Source of the DNA: Sperchopsis tessellata
Taxonomy: Eukaryota > Arthropoda > Insecta > Coleoptera > Hydrophilidae
Direction of reading: 5' to 3'
Assembly (NCBI GenBank): GCA_033557685.1
Contig: JAWQRN010000546.1
Location: forward strand, 1 to 28,527
Length of the DNA stretch: 28,527 nucleotides
In this document: positions 10,501 through 20,469 of the stretch, piece after piece
Position numbering within the stretch: the stretch's first letter is position 1
How the letters are laid out: each line of letters begins with the position of its first letter
Notes under the pieces: generated by a model
Databases searched by the model: none
What the model saw: only the letters and a program-made list of their open reading frames with translations
Told to the model about the DNA's origin: nothing
Made by a program: the position numbers and the translations under genes

Positions 10501-12453
10501 ATGGCCCTCCACAGGTGCCGACCACTCGTACCACTTCCTCTAGCCATGCTCTCCAAATAAGCTTTTTTATCCCACTTATAATAGTCCCAAATTGTTACAA
10601 GTTTATTTCTTCTGTACCTGAGTAGCGCTAGGTCTCTCAATACCATCATCTTCCTCAAGTGCCTTCACTGGGGTATGAATATCGGCCAGCAAACCCTAAT
10701 TAAATAATGAAACCTTCCCATCAACATCACTGTACAAATAAATATTATCCCACGGAACAACCCGCAGATCGGATAAAAATTGGTGAAAATGATGCCTAAA
10801 ACGCTACCCCTGTTCAACTTCGATGGAACAATCACAGTTAATGTAGCATATGTGAAGCAACGGTCAGATATACCATGCAAATTAACAGATCCAACATGAG
10901 TCACACCAGAGTGATCATCTGCAATAATCAAATCTATTAAGGTGCTTGAAGAGCCACACACTTTTGTCAGAGAATCAACCAACTAATACAAGCCAAAACT
11001 GTCCAGTAACGAATTTAGCCTATACAATAGTTAAGTTTTAATTTGCTGTGTTGATGTAGTCGGATCTTTAGTTACTAAAAGTAAAACAACAATTTCAATG
11101 TCTGGATTCGATTGCTTTTGTCACTTTTTAATTTATGACAGCTAGTGATTTTCAAATGTTGATAGCTGAAAAGAGACTTTCTAAATAATATGTATAAAAA
11201 CTACATTTAACTGCATCACTATAAATAAAAAAATTCACACTTGGTACAAAAAAATGAACAAATGAAAGATTTTTTAAATTGTGTATTCTAGGAATGTACG
11301 GTATGGTAGGGGTGTGTAAACAAATTATAAGTCGCTTACATTTGATTACAAGAAATCAGTATTTCTTACACTTCCTACTAATGTTTTGAACAATCTCTCT
11401 ATGAGAGCAATATAGTTTACTAAATGATCCAAATACAAAGTACTTACCAGATCGAAAGTTTCTGTAGGAAGCATTTTCTTAGGAAGATTGCTAAAATTGT
11501 AAAAATCCCAGTCGAGGAGTTTATTGTTATCACAGGATAGTTTTGCCCAACTTATACCAGTAGGGTCTAAATGCAAACCCACTGCAGAGCATAATTTCTA
11601 AAAATTAATTACATGAGAAAAGTTTTTTTAAAATTATACCGTGTCAAACTGTACTTACAGCAGTTGCATCAAAACTTAATGGTGGATTTAGTATTGAGCT
11701 TTTTTTCTTTGAATTATTGTTCGCAATATTCTTAACTTGTGACTGATTATCAGTTATGATGCTTTCGCATAGTCTTTCTAAGACTTTAACTCCTAAACCC
11801 TCTACTTCCAAAATATCTGAGAGCGCATTAAATGGACCCTTCTTATTGCGCCAGTTTTCTAAATTCTTAAGCCTCATTTGAGAAATATTGTACCTAAAAA
11901 GTTAGATTTCATATAAATTAAATAGTCGATGTAGTTCACACATATCAAATTTAAATTAAACCTTTGGGCCTCTTCCACAACTAGATTAAAGCATGTAGTT
12001 TAATAATATTACTGCTTGGGTAACTTCACAGAATTTGAATTTATCCAGTTCAAATCATTGTGATAAAAATAAAATCTATTTCCTTCCTTCAGTTTATCTC
12101 TCTGTTTATTCATAGTTTTTTATACCAACTTTTGATCTTAATATCATGTTTCTAAGTACCTATTCTCCACATGGTCTTCATCTTTGTGTTCAATTACAAC
12201 ATGAATTTTGGATGACGTGTACAAATAATTAATATAAGATATATATATGGAGGAGATGATTTTAGAGTTTTATTTATCAGATCGACTAGTCGGAGGCATA
12301 GCGAGTGACTCTGACTAGACGACCTGATTATGGATGAAGGATATCGGCTAAAAGCTCATCCAAAAGCTCGTACTTCTCAGAAGGAAAAGCACATACATGG
12401 GATAAAACTCAAAAATCATCTCCTACATAATACACCCATGAAAGCATTTGTAC

Positions 12454-12495
<42 letters not shown>

Positions 12496-15170
12496 TATAT
12501 ACATATATATATATATAATCATCATCATAATAAGCCGTTATTAATCTGTTGGATGAAGGCCTTCCATTCATCATGGTTGTGTGTTCTCATCCATGAGACT
12601 CCCAAATAACTTCTGAGTTCTCTGTGGCACCTGTCATTGGCCTTAAATTGTCTCTTGGCTCCCACAGGGTTAATTCCTTTGGACATCGATGATCTGGTCG
12701 CATGTCCTACCCAGTTCCAATTTTGCATCTTTAGTGTCTTGATATTTGACCTTATCTATGCACTACACCTTCAATTACTATATCTCAAACCCATCAGTTA
12801 TCTCTCAATACTTCTTTGCATTATTTGGAGATTTTGTATATGTGAAGCTTTTAACGTCCACATCTCACTAGCATGTCATCCCAGACAAAACACACTGAGT
12901 TTCAAACACAAAAGCATTTTGCAACTAAAATATGTTGGTTAGATGTCTAGATGTACTCCATGCCTGCTAGCTCATTGAACATAACTAATTTTATTAAGAT
13001 TCATCTTACTTTCAGAATCCAGATCAATAATTTTTTCTTGGAGCTCCTCAATAGTGTGCAAATAACACGATATCATCTGCAAATCTCAAATGATTAATAT
13101 ATTCCCCATTCACTTTTATGCCCTTTTATTCTGAATTTCGTTCCTGGAACATAAACTCTAGAGCTGCACTGAACAACTTCGGCGATATGGTGTGTCCATT
13201 TTTTACACTTTTTTTAATATCCAAAGTTTCCGTTTCTTGATGTAATTTAACATTTGATGTATTTTTTCATAGATATTAAATGCTTTCTTGTAGTCTACAA
13301 AAGCACAACATAGCAGCAGGTAATACTTATTAGATCTAGATATCAATTCATGCACTGTCATCACTATTGATATGGGAAAGTATTTACTTAGTAGTATAAA
13401 CATTTAACATACTTGTATAAGATTTTAGTTTTAAACTCAATTTGAGTGTGGTTATTTGCTCAAAATTCAATGATTTCATATTTCATTAAAATAGTTACAT
13501 TCATATAATTAACATAACAAATTAAAATAAAAATAAAGAAATATTGAAATTATCTTTAAGTGATATTCTTTGCCATAACATCTCTCATCCCTAGGCGGTA
13601 ATACTCGCTCTCCTTTTTATTTATTTATTTTATTTGTTTATTTAAAGTCATTTCTGCTGTTATGGCCAATCACTGACACCAAGGATTTGGGAATTTTACA
13701 GCATCCAGTGTTCAAACTGGAATTGAGTTCTTTTACATACACATGGTCTTCATTTACCTAGAATACACGGAATCCACAGTTTGAAGTCTCTCCCGAAAGA
13801 CTTTCCCCTAATTACAAAAAAACCGGCTTCCTCTGGGACTCAAACTCGAAACTCCAGGCTTAAAAACCTAGTACTTAGCCATTGGGCTAACGAGACAACT
13901 CCTCGCTCTCTTGGTTTAGAACTTCAGCTCTAGATACTTGAAAGGTTTACGAGCACAAAATCGACATATAATGTATATACACCGATTTTAATCAAGGTAT
14001 CGATATATCCACCTAATTTGTACCATTAAGAAATATGAAATCATTAATTTGAATGTTAAAACCATAATAAATCACGCAAACTCTAGAGAGCGATTAAAAC
14101 AGAATGAAAAACAAACATTTTCCTTATTCAAGTTTCATTCTGTTCAGAGGCTGCTGAAAGAAAGTCTTAAAAGGTGGTGATTGAAGAGAAATTGTCTAAG
14201 ACTGTTATGATGAAAATGTGGTCCTTTTGGCAGAATAAGCTAAGAACTTAGTGTTCGTATAGACTCTGATCTAAAGTTTAAGTCTCACACTTCATTTCTG
14301 ATTGGGAGAGCTTATTCATTACTGAAGGTGATTTATCCTTATCCTTATTTTATGACAACTTCTGTTAGAAACATACTCTGCAACACTCTTGTACTTAATA
14401 ATTTTTCTTATTGATGGTTCCGATTCGTCTGGAATACAAAAATTGTATAGTTTCCTGCATATGTACGATAAATTACACTTGCATTTGGGTTGTTTTTTCT
14501 TAAGTGTATCATCATGAGAACTCTTCCTACTTATGAGAGAATTAGATTTTGTACGATGTTAATAACTTAAATCTTCGATATCGTTAACTGATTACCATCC
14601 CTCGACATAGTAAAACGTCCGTGTTATTTATAATGGCATTCCTGATGATTTTAACTTCTTTTCTAAAATTGCCTTGAAATATCGTATGTAGGTGTAAACG
14701 GTTGCAATCGTTTGTTTATTTAAAGTCAGGGATTAGGCTCCCACATCTGAGATTTTGCTTTCGCTTATACATGTTCCAAGTAGAATATATAACGAAAAAA
14801 ATTGAAGGATAAAAAGTTTGAGATCGACTCAGTAAGAATAGAAGTATATGACATATAGTAATAGCAGTTTTTCATTATATCGCAGAATGTTTTTATAAGT
14901 AATAAAATTGGCTGTATCCACATTGAAAACTTAAACATACCTTGATAGTTGCTCAGAATTGGCCTGATTTAATGTAGTTAAGATTCTTTCTTGTTCGTTA
15001 TCACTAAACTTTGGAATGAAAGGTAATCTCTCATTACTACTTGTAGTCGAACTAAGTCTAGCCTAAAAGTTATATCATAATTCAGTAATGTCAACAACAA
15101 ACAATATCTCACTTACAATATAAATAATTCGAGATGCAATATCTGTAAGAAATTTCCGTGAGTTCATCAT
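7286..15170 (-). CDS. TEFM: Transcription elongation factor, mitochondrial (complete, six exons)
   Basis: The coding sequence joins, on the minus strand, 15170-15117, 15062-14941, 11893-11659, 11597-11448, 8374-8121 and 7550-7286. It totals 1080 nt including TAG, or 359 aa; human TEFM is about 360 aa. All introns are GT-AG and all phases fit. Residues 1-30 are rich in Arg, Ser and hydrophobics with few acids, fitting a mitochondrial targeting peptide. Residues about 40-100 (ERILTTLNQANSEQL, then WRNKKGPFNALSDILEVEGL) form the ComEA-like helix-hairpin-helix domain. Residues about 145-355 form the RNase H/resolvase-like fold, starting GISWAKL and KLLDWDFYNF. Known role: binds mitochondrial RNA polymerase in the matrix, raises processivity and favours elongation over RNA-primer formation for replication. 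An in-frame TAG upstream of the first ATG supports the start; a second ATG follows at once. The two large introns are filled with repeats. Confidence 0.9.
7655..7810 (+). repeat. Hammerhead-like repeat, copy A, in TEFM intron 5
   Basis: On the plus strand, TGAAGTTGTCC is followed by a loop, then GGATGAAATGTCAGC (7684-7720). This is the order of a type I hammerhead core: CUGANGA, stem II (GTCC/GGAT), GAAA, short stem III. Core positions have decayed (TGAAGT for TGAAGA). It is inverted relative to copy B at 8690-8830. Both continue into a matching AATTGTGGAAG/AATTGTAAAAG stretch. Confidence 0.5.
8121..8374 (-). CDS. TEFM: TEFM exon 5
   Basis: The exon runs between acceptor TTTTTTGAG and donor CG|GTAAGT. 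It encodes residues 188-271 plus two bases of codon 272. NLPTGDLYILEASQ matches the family's core strand (human MPKADFYVLE). It is bracketed by inverted hammerhead-like repeats in both flanking introns. Confidence 0.85.
8690..8830 (-). repeat. Hammerhead-like repeat, copy B, in TEFM intron 4
   Basis: Minus-strand reading gives CTTAAAGGTGACC, a loop CTTGCAACTAT, then GGACGAAACATCAGCACTT. It shares the order and most bases of copies A and C. It is the inverted partner of copy A, with about 1 kb between them. Confidence 0.5.
8943..9137 (-). pseudogene. Possible transposase C-terminal fragment
   Basis: A 64-codon minus-strand frame ends in QTVLEAFQHTLPEML and then a stop. That ending is reminiscent of the last residues of many IS630/Tc3-type transposases (…I…TPEML). 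Upstream residues are not clearly transposase-like. The assignment is weak and the fragment lacks catalytic residues. Confidence 0.25.
9160..11020 (-). mobile_element. 5'-truncated Jockey/CR1-like non-LTR retrotransposon (pseudogene)
   Basis: On the minus strand, conserved LINE blocks occur in order across several frames. An endonuclease tail (SSSTLIDLIIADDHSGVTHV) lies at about 10960-10900, and a linker (RDLALLRYRRNKL) at about 10640. Reverse-transcriptase blocks follow at about 10360-10210 (SDTVSHVLM, then FFRSYLEDRSQRV). Next come NLGIMVDIDLRF at about 9920 and the C-terminal VYGPCLDAFHSRQIQKVQNA and GLGWLRMDTRQLH at about 9760-9590. The final block RHSKAVFRRFF and MYNGLS lies at about 9460-9400. 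Stops and frameshifts make it non-functional. It sits sense-oriented in TEFM intron 4. Clade is inferred from block style; endonuclease N-terminus absent. Confidence 0.7.
11448..11597 (-). CDS. TEFM: TEFM exon 4
   Basis: Exactly 50 codons, phase 0 at both ends, residues 138-187. The acceptor is TTAATTTTTAG and the donor CTG|GTAAGT. It begins the RNase H-like fold with GISWAKL and the LLDWDFYNF strand. Confidence 0.85.
11659..11893 (-). CDS. TEFM: TEFM exon 3
   Basis: The exon completes codon 59 and encodes residues 60-137. The acceptor is CTTTTTAG and the donor GCT|GTAAGT. It carries the second half of the helix-hairpin-helix unit (KGPFNALSDILEVEGLG) and a Lys/Asn/Ser-rich linker (about 110-125). 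The next intron is only 61 bp. Confidence 0.85.
12251..12424. mobile_element. Small MITE-like element in TEFM intron 2
   Basis: GGAGATGATTTTAGAGTTTT at 12252 has an inverted partner at 12402-12423, with one mismatch over 22 bp. The whole unit is about 174 bp, and the interior has a GACTAGTC/CTGACTAG segment. No coding capacity; no clear target-site duplication seen. Confidence 0.5.
12456..12518. repeat. Compound microsatellite (AC)n(AT)n
   Basis: About 14 AC units are followed by interrupted AT units. It lies between the MITE-like element and the 3' end of the RTE-like LINE fragment. Confidence 0.9.
12525..13410 (-). mobile_element. RTE-like LINE fragment (reverse transcriptase to 3' end)
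   Basis: Minus-strand conserved blocks appear in order. RT motif A, CAFVDYKKAFN, lies at about 13305-13270. GHTISPKLFSAALEF follows at about 13195-13150. The catalytic LRFADDIVLF block is at about 13095-13065 and retains the Asp-Asp pair. A C-terminal WNWVGHATRSSMSKG is at about 12720, then WMRTHNHDEWKAFIQQ at about 12590-12545. Stops and frame changes show it is inactive. The WxGHxAR to EWKxFxQQ tail is typical of the insect endonuclease/reverse transcriptase group near the RTE clade. It lies in TEFM intron 2, sense to TEFM. Confidence 0.75.
13613..13901 (-). mobile_element. tRNA-derived SINE with 9-bp target-site duplication
   Basis: On the minus strand the head has a pol III A box, TAGCCCAATGG (13889-13879), and a B box-like AGTTTGAGTCC near 13846-13836. 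A tRNA-unrelated body follows, ending in an (ATAA)n-like tail at 13650-13613. CTCGCTCTC directly flanks both ends (13604-13612 and 13902-13910), a convincing insertion duplication. It sits in TEFM intron 2. The intact duplication suggests a fairly recent insertion. Confidence 0.8.
14245..14760 (+). mobile_element. Jockey/CR1-like LINE C-terminal fragment, opposite strand
   Basis: The plus-strand frame reads VRIDSDLKFKSHTSFLIGRA, then YSLLKVIYPYPYF and NILCNTLVLNNF before a stop. This is the block that follows the reverse transcriptase in the same LINE type as at 9160-11020. Downstream similarity fades into AT-rich sequence near 14760. It is antisense to TEFM. Confidence 0.6.
14941..15062 (-). 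CDS. TEFM: TEFM exon 2
   Basis: The exon follows acceptor ATAACTTTTAG and ends AAG|GTATGT. It encodes residues 19-58 plus two bases of codon 59. It holds the end of the targeting region and the first helix of the helix-hairpin-helix domain (EQERILTTLNQANSEQL). Confidence 0.85.
15117..15170 (-). CDS. TEFM: TEFM exon 1 (start)
   Basis: Eighteen codons starting ATG ATG, preceded by an in-frame TAG 15 nt upstream of the first ATG. The donor is ATT|GTAAGT, followed by a 54-bp intron. It encodes MMNSRKFLTDIASRIIYI, a basic/hydrophobic presequence-like start. Confidence 0.8.
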
Positions 15171-16420
15171 GTTTTCAAATTTACATTGTTTCTAAGAAAC
15201 TCAATTCTAGGTTAGATACGCCAAAGAACATGGAGAATATACATTAGGAACGTCAAGGTATTTGCGGTAAAGCACTAGTTGTTCAATACCATTATTTAGT
15301 CGATAACTCCTAGCAGAAGCGAGGTTCCTACAAATAATAATTGGACAGTCACAATAATCTAATAGAAGAGCGAGAGAGAGAGATATGTGCATAAATATGA
15401 ATAATATACTCTACAGCGAATATTCATAATGTTTTTGTTCTGTATGCCCATCTGCATACATTAAAGATTTCTTACAATATACGCTTCCTTATTTTTGGAT
15501 TTTATTTTAATAGAACGATGTAGATGTTCAATATAACAACATTGGAACTACTATGGAACCCTAGACTATACACACAACCTTGGTAAAACTGTCATGCAAT
15601 GATCAGGTGAAGCTAGGATAACCCAAGTCAATAAATCTGGTATGAGAACAAGTCTTATCAACACTACCAATTTTCAAATTAATTTAAATAATTCCTTGAA
15701 AAAATACGATTCGATCTTTTGACTCTTGATTTTTGATCTGATAAATCATTTGCATAGGTAAAAAATTTCATCTAAGTAGGGTAGTTTAATAGTAGGTAAG
15801 TAGTTACATATTACGTTAACTTAGAAGGTTACTACCTTCATTGACTTTACGCTTATTGGAATAGTAGACCTGTTTCCATCAAACCATCTTCTTTGAAACT
15901 CGTGTTAAACATAACATAAAATAAATAGATACATATATTTGCTTGTCAAATATATTCACTATGCATTTGTACATATAAGTCGCCTACATAGTATATTTCA
16001 TATAGAATAGGTTGTATATGTAATATTAAAATAAATATTTTTTCCATTGGATTTGGAGGTTTATGTAGTAATATTATGGGTAAGTAAGTTAATTTATATA
16101 CAAACATGTTGCCGAAAAGTGGAAGAACTGAAAGTGGTACTACAAATATGAATGAACCATGTAATATTGTACTGCTTGAGACCTGTTCTACATAGGTTTG
16201 AGTATATAGTTCGTGAATTTAATTTTAACACAATATAACTGATAGTAATTATGGTGGTGATGTTCACGTTGTATAATTGTATTTCCCATTTCAACAATGT
16301 ATATGCGGAAACATTTTCAGGCAAAGTCGGTTGATATTTAGTAATAGCAGAAATTTTTTGACGTCAACAATGATTAAAATATTCTTAATCGGTTTCTGTC
16401 CGAATATTTGACATTGTAAT

Positions 16421-16477
<57 letters not shown>

Positions 16478-16593
16478 GAAAATCGGATGTCATATGTCAA
16501 TTTTATAACCCCATCAACATATAATTTAAATGTTTTGTTAAAACTAAAATATCCTAAACCCGTTTTGGAACCCTATCAAAATTACAAGTAAAC
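15171..16593. other. Intergenic region between divergent TEFM and the 218-aa gene
   Basis: Holds the presumed TEFM promoter side near 15171-15400, a short GA run at 15369-15380 and the (AT)n tract at 16423. Otherwise AT-rich with no recognisable coding block. Confidence 0.5.
16423..16472. repeat. (AT)n microsatellite
   Basis: About 25 uninterrupted AT units roughly 120 bp upstream of the 218-aa gene. Confidence 0.95.
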
Positions 16594-17250
16594 ATGCCTA
16601 ACGAAGAAACCAAGCAAGTATCAGTGAAAAATCAGTATGGATATATCGTTGGTGTAGATGAAGGCGTTTATCTGTGGATAAAAAAATTACCAAGTTGGTA
16701 TTGGACAGCAGACAATCCAGAAAAAGGAACCAAGCTTGATGCAACAATACACGACGATTGGACACAATCTATGTTGGACCTTACAATAGCCTCAGATTGT
16801 GACATTATGGGTAGATACCACTTACCAGTAGTCAAGAGTTCATCGAGTAGCTTGCAATGTGTTAGCAGTGATGGGGTTTCACCATCCATAATAGCTGACC
16901 ATAGTTTTATGGACACAGTTCGAAGGATACCTCCTATGGAGCATAGACCATTTCTGGTCCACAGTATCAGATGTAATGCATCCGTTTCAGAGTGGGATTT
17001 AGCCCCTCCCAAAAAGACGACTAAATGGCCGAATCAGCCGTGGAAGATCGCCTTCGACCCTAGATTTCATGTTGTCCACCCAAAGCCAAATAACGATGTG
17101 GAAATAGCGCAAAAGTGGCTTGTTGAGTTTTTCAAGAATCCAACTAAGGTTCGTATGCTGCAAAAACTAATGACCCAAGTGAACAATAGAAAGGCGAAGA
17201 AGGTACCATCAAGGCCTCCTCCACATTGCACCAGTATTCATGTTTCTTGA
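16594..17250 (+). CDS. Uncharacterised 218-aa protein, single exon
   Basis: An uninterrupted frame from ATG (context AAGTAAACATGCC) to TGA, much longer than expected by chance in this AT-rich DNA and more GC-rich than its flanks. I do not recognise the family. The protein has no signal peptide or membrane segment. Visible parts are a Trp-rich N-terminal block (WIKKLPSWYW, residues 28-37) and a Ser run near residues 82-86. A central RRIPPMEHRPFLVHSI follows, then a Trp/Pro/Lys stretch (WDLAPPKKTTKWPNQPW, about 134-150). The C-terminus is a helical basic region (AQKWLVEFFKNP) ending in a Lys-Arg-Pro-rich tail. The lack of introns fits a small fast-evolving, perhaps germline-expressed gene or a retrogene, but this is inference. 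No AATAAA lies close downstream. A 114-codon frame on the other strand is a shadow. Confidence 0.75.
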   Translation: MPNEETKQVSVKNQYGYIVGVDEGVYLWIKKLPSWYWTADNPEKGTKLDATIHDDWTQSMLDLTIASDCDIMGRYHLPVVKSSSSSLQCVSSDGVSPSIIADHSFMDTVRRIPPMEHRPFLVHSIRCNASVSEWDLAPPKKTTKWPNQPWKIAFDPRFHVVHPKPNNDVEIAQKWLVEFFKNPTKVRMLQKLMTQVNNRKAKKVPSRPPPHCTSIHVS

Positions 17251-18960
17251 AATTACATGTAGCCATACTAATATAAATAATGAATAGATCAGTAAATCTT
17301 CACTTCCAGTCTAGTTGTTTTAGTTTTTAAAGTTATTTCGGTGGTATTAAAGGATGTGAAGTCTCTTTCATAACTAGGATGCTTGGTTTTATGCGAGCTG
17401 ATATGGTTGTTGTTTTTTTTTTGTGGAATGGATGTAGACTTGTGTGTTACTTGTAATGTTTTCGATCTTGAGTATGTTCTAGAACTCTATTCTAGTAGAA
17501 ATATTAATTGCAAAAGGTGTGTAATCCAAATTTGTCTGCCACGGGTCAGCTTTAAAATCGCAGATATTTATTTGTAAAAGTGTATAATTTTTCCTTTCTT
17601 TTTGTGTCATCTGGTAATTTGAGTTATTTTTTTTATTTCGTAAACTCACAAGTATAGAACTTTGTCGAAGATGTTTTTCCTGCTTAAAAGAGCAGAAGAG
17701 GTTTAAGAAGTTGATACCAGAGTCGTAAATGTTTTTTAATTTGTGGAAATAATTTATTTAGTTTGATTATTGCTACAAACATTAATTTCTCTTCAAAATG
17801 ATGTACAATAGCTGAAAAACAAATCTTAATTCTTAATTACAGGTTAAAATGCGCGTCGCCGACGTTGTTACAATCGTTTTTTCTATAATTACAAATGACA
17901 ATATGTAATTAAATGCATGCTGTACAACTATTAGGGCCGGGTGGGGTAGGATCAACTACAAGAAAATAACACTTGCTAGGTAATGTCATTGTCATAATAT
18001 CATTTATTGAAAAAAATAAAATATTGTGCAATAATACTAATACAAATTTTAAATATAGATGCAAGTTATATAACAATAACTAGTTACTATATTCAGCAAA
18101 AGAGAAAACAATCCAAATATACATACATACAGACATACTCATCACATGACAAATAAAAATCCAGTTGAAAACATTATATACACTCATTTGAAATTCTGTC
18201 AAAGAATTTAAATAGCAGAGAGAAATCCTGTAAGATTCATCTAGAACTTATGATAGCTCGATGAACGAATACTCATTGGAAGAAAATTACAGTAGACCAG
18301 ACCTTTGTAAAATTAGAATTTCGAGTTAATTAACGATATGGTTGAAGTAGAGAAATCTTATTTAGCAACTTAATACCGTAATGGTGAATACCAGAAACAA
18401 ATTTCATACAATCTATCATGTTATTCATAATGTTTTCAAACCGTGGACTAAGCTGACAAACAATCATTTAATAAACAAAAGGCGAGCGTTTTAAACCGTA
18501 AACTAACGACCAAAATTTAAACCACCAAACAATTGGTTAGGAAGCTTTTATTTTGACGTTTCTAATAATTTGTAGGCCATGATATGTTTAACAAACAGAA
18601 ATGTATTAAGGGTGTGTGTAAATATTTATCATTTATAACAAATAGATAGCGTAAGAGAAATTTGAACAACAATAACGGGGCTAGTAGCAGAACACGGAGA
18701 AATTGGAAGGAATTTTGTATCAGTTGGCATATAGCAAGTTATGCAACCTTCTTTATGGGCGGAGGGTACTTGCATTAATAACTTTTCTCAATACATCGGA
18801 CAACACCCTAGAAATGAACGACTCAATCACAAAAACTAAGAAGTCAACTAAGAATATTAATCAGGAGGTTTCCATTATCAGGATTCAGACATTGCTAAGT
18901 GATCATGAAAGGAAAATTTTTCATTGGAAATTGTTCATTTTGTTCGATTAGCTTTTGTCT
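17251..18960. other. Region without a recognised gene
   Basis: AT-rich. Short open frames (17383-17577 and 18703-18951, plus strand) lack homology, splice support or codon bias I can see. A GC-richer patch at about 17850-17955 (GCGCGTCGCCGACG; GGGCCGGGTGGGG) is the only compositional break. Confidence 0.5.
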
Positions 18961-18964
18961 TCTT

Positions 18965-19767
18965 AGTATTTTTTGGGGTAAAAAAAAACAGTTCTAAGGA
19001 TGATTGAATATCCTCATTAGCAGTGAAGGTTTTATCAATCAAGGCATTTTATAAGGAAAGAAACAATTTGTAGTCTGTATCACATACAAGATGCAAACAT
19101 TTTTGACGAGTGACCCGACCTGTATGTGGTTTGGCGTTGTCATGGTGAAATACAACATCTTTTCGATTATCCAATTCTAGACGATTCTGTTTGATGGCAT
19201 CATTTAATTTATAGTGTTGACATCATCAAAATAAATGATTTGATTCCTTGGAAGCAGCTCAAAATACGCAATACTTTTTAAATCCCACCAGAATGACATA
19301 ATCACCTTTATTTGGCAAATCTTTGCATTGAGCAGATTTATCACGCTTGTTCCACGATATTTTTCGTTCGACGTTATTGTAAACGAAAAATAGATCATGT
19401 TCTTTTCGTTCAAGCGCGAATTGCAGATGGCGCTTAGTGAGGTGAATATCTTTGAGTTCATGCGGTACCTAAGTACCTTATTAATGATTCCAAATTGTTT
19501 TAAATAGTTTTCAACACTTGATTTTAATATTTTAAGATTCTCAGCAATCGCCCGGGTCGTTAAACGCCAATTGGATTCGATCAACGCCTTTATTTTCTCA
19601 TCAAATGCACCAGACTAAAATTGAACACACTAATTCTGTCACTGCCGTAGTTTTAAGGCATCTTCACCATACCCATCACATACGTTTTTATGAGCTTGTA
19701 TAGCTTTTTTATCTTTTCGAAAGTAGCGCAGCAAAATATGAAGAAAATGTTTCTTTTGAGTGTCCAT
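18965..19767 (-). pseudogene. mariner transposase pseudogene
   Basis: Minus strand from ATG at 19767-19765 (MDTQKKHFLHILLRYFRK). The N-terminal helix-turn-helix region continues through VCDGYGEDAL and KIKALIESNWRLTTRAIAEN, then SSVENYLKQFG. The catalytic core is recognisable as FWWDLKSIAYFELLPRNQ at about 19290-19240 and as FHHDNAKPHTGRVTRQK at about 19155-19100, where the second catalytic Asp is retained (HHDNA for HQDNA). The part after this is shortened: the usual PHPPYSPDLAPSD block is missing, and the C-terminal NALIDKTFTANEDIQS is present at about 19050. Stops and frameshifts are frequent. Known role: cut-and-paste DNA transposition at TA sites. This copy cannot be active. Confidence 0.85.
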
Positions 19768-19920
19768 TTTAAAATCGAGGGCAAACAAACAATTGTTTAC
19801 GAAATAGTGCAAGGTCTTTTCTAAACCAAGCTTGAACTATAAGCTATCAAATTATATAATGAAGTTGCAGTTTACAATGAAATAGGTTGCATTTAAAGAC
19901 ATGTATGTCCATCTATTAGA

Positions 19921-19950
19921 CAAATACGCAATTACTTTTTGACCAAGCCG
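19921..19950 (-). repeat. Probable mariner terminal inverted repeat
   Basis: The minus strand reads GGCTTGGTCAAAAAGTAATT then GCGTATTT. This is like the mariner end consensus (GGTTGGTGCAAAAGTAATTG). It lies about 155 bp upstream of the transposase start, as in mariner elements. I could not find the other end near 18900-18965. Confidence 0.65.
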
Positions 19951-20469
19951 ATAGCAGATGATCGTCGACTCCTCTTTACAACCCCTACAAATTTTGTCCT
20001 GGATTATTTTATCCTATGTAGCTTCATTCTCATGACATACCCGATCAACAAGCCTACGCACGCAAGACTTAGTTCAAATCCTCTCCCATAAATTTATCTT
20101 TATATTATATTTGCACTTTTTGTCTTCAATGTCACCGATCAAGGGTATAGTGACATTAAAGCTACCTTGTTATTCGAACAAATCGCCACTCATTGCACTG
20201 ACGGCCCCTGCTCTAATAATTCTCACACCAGTCACACAATAACATATACTTTGGTTCGATGTCCTCCACGATAAACCTGCTCTAAACTACCACATTGAAG
20301 TGGATTTAAAGTAAGAAAAATAAAACGTGAAGTTAACATACTAACGAGACAGACTTCCCAAGAAAGTTACTTTTTCATGCTTTGGGCACAAATTGAAATA
20401 AAGGTGTCATACAAACACTTTTCAATTAATGTTTGTTTTGATGAACAATTCCACCGCAGTGGCAGAACG
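19951..20469. other. Unassigned sequence between mariner end and LINE fragment
   Basis: Somewhat less AT-rich than its surroundings. May include LINE 5' sequence, but I cannot recognise conserved blocks in either strand. Confidence 0.4.

Noticed and set aside
16668..17012. 114-codon minus-strand frame
   Set aside because: Shadow of the 218-aa plus-strand gene.
17383..17577. 64-codon plus-strand frame with hydrophobic start
   Set aside because: Short, Phe/Leu/Cys-rich from T-rich DNA; no homology or gene context.
18703..18951. 82-codon plus-strand frame
   Set aside because: No recognisable domain or splice signals, and it adjoins the mariner fragment.
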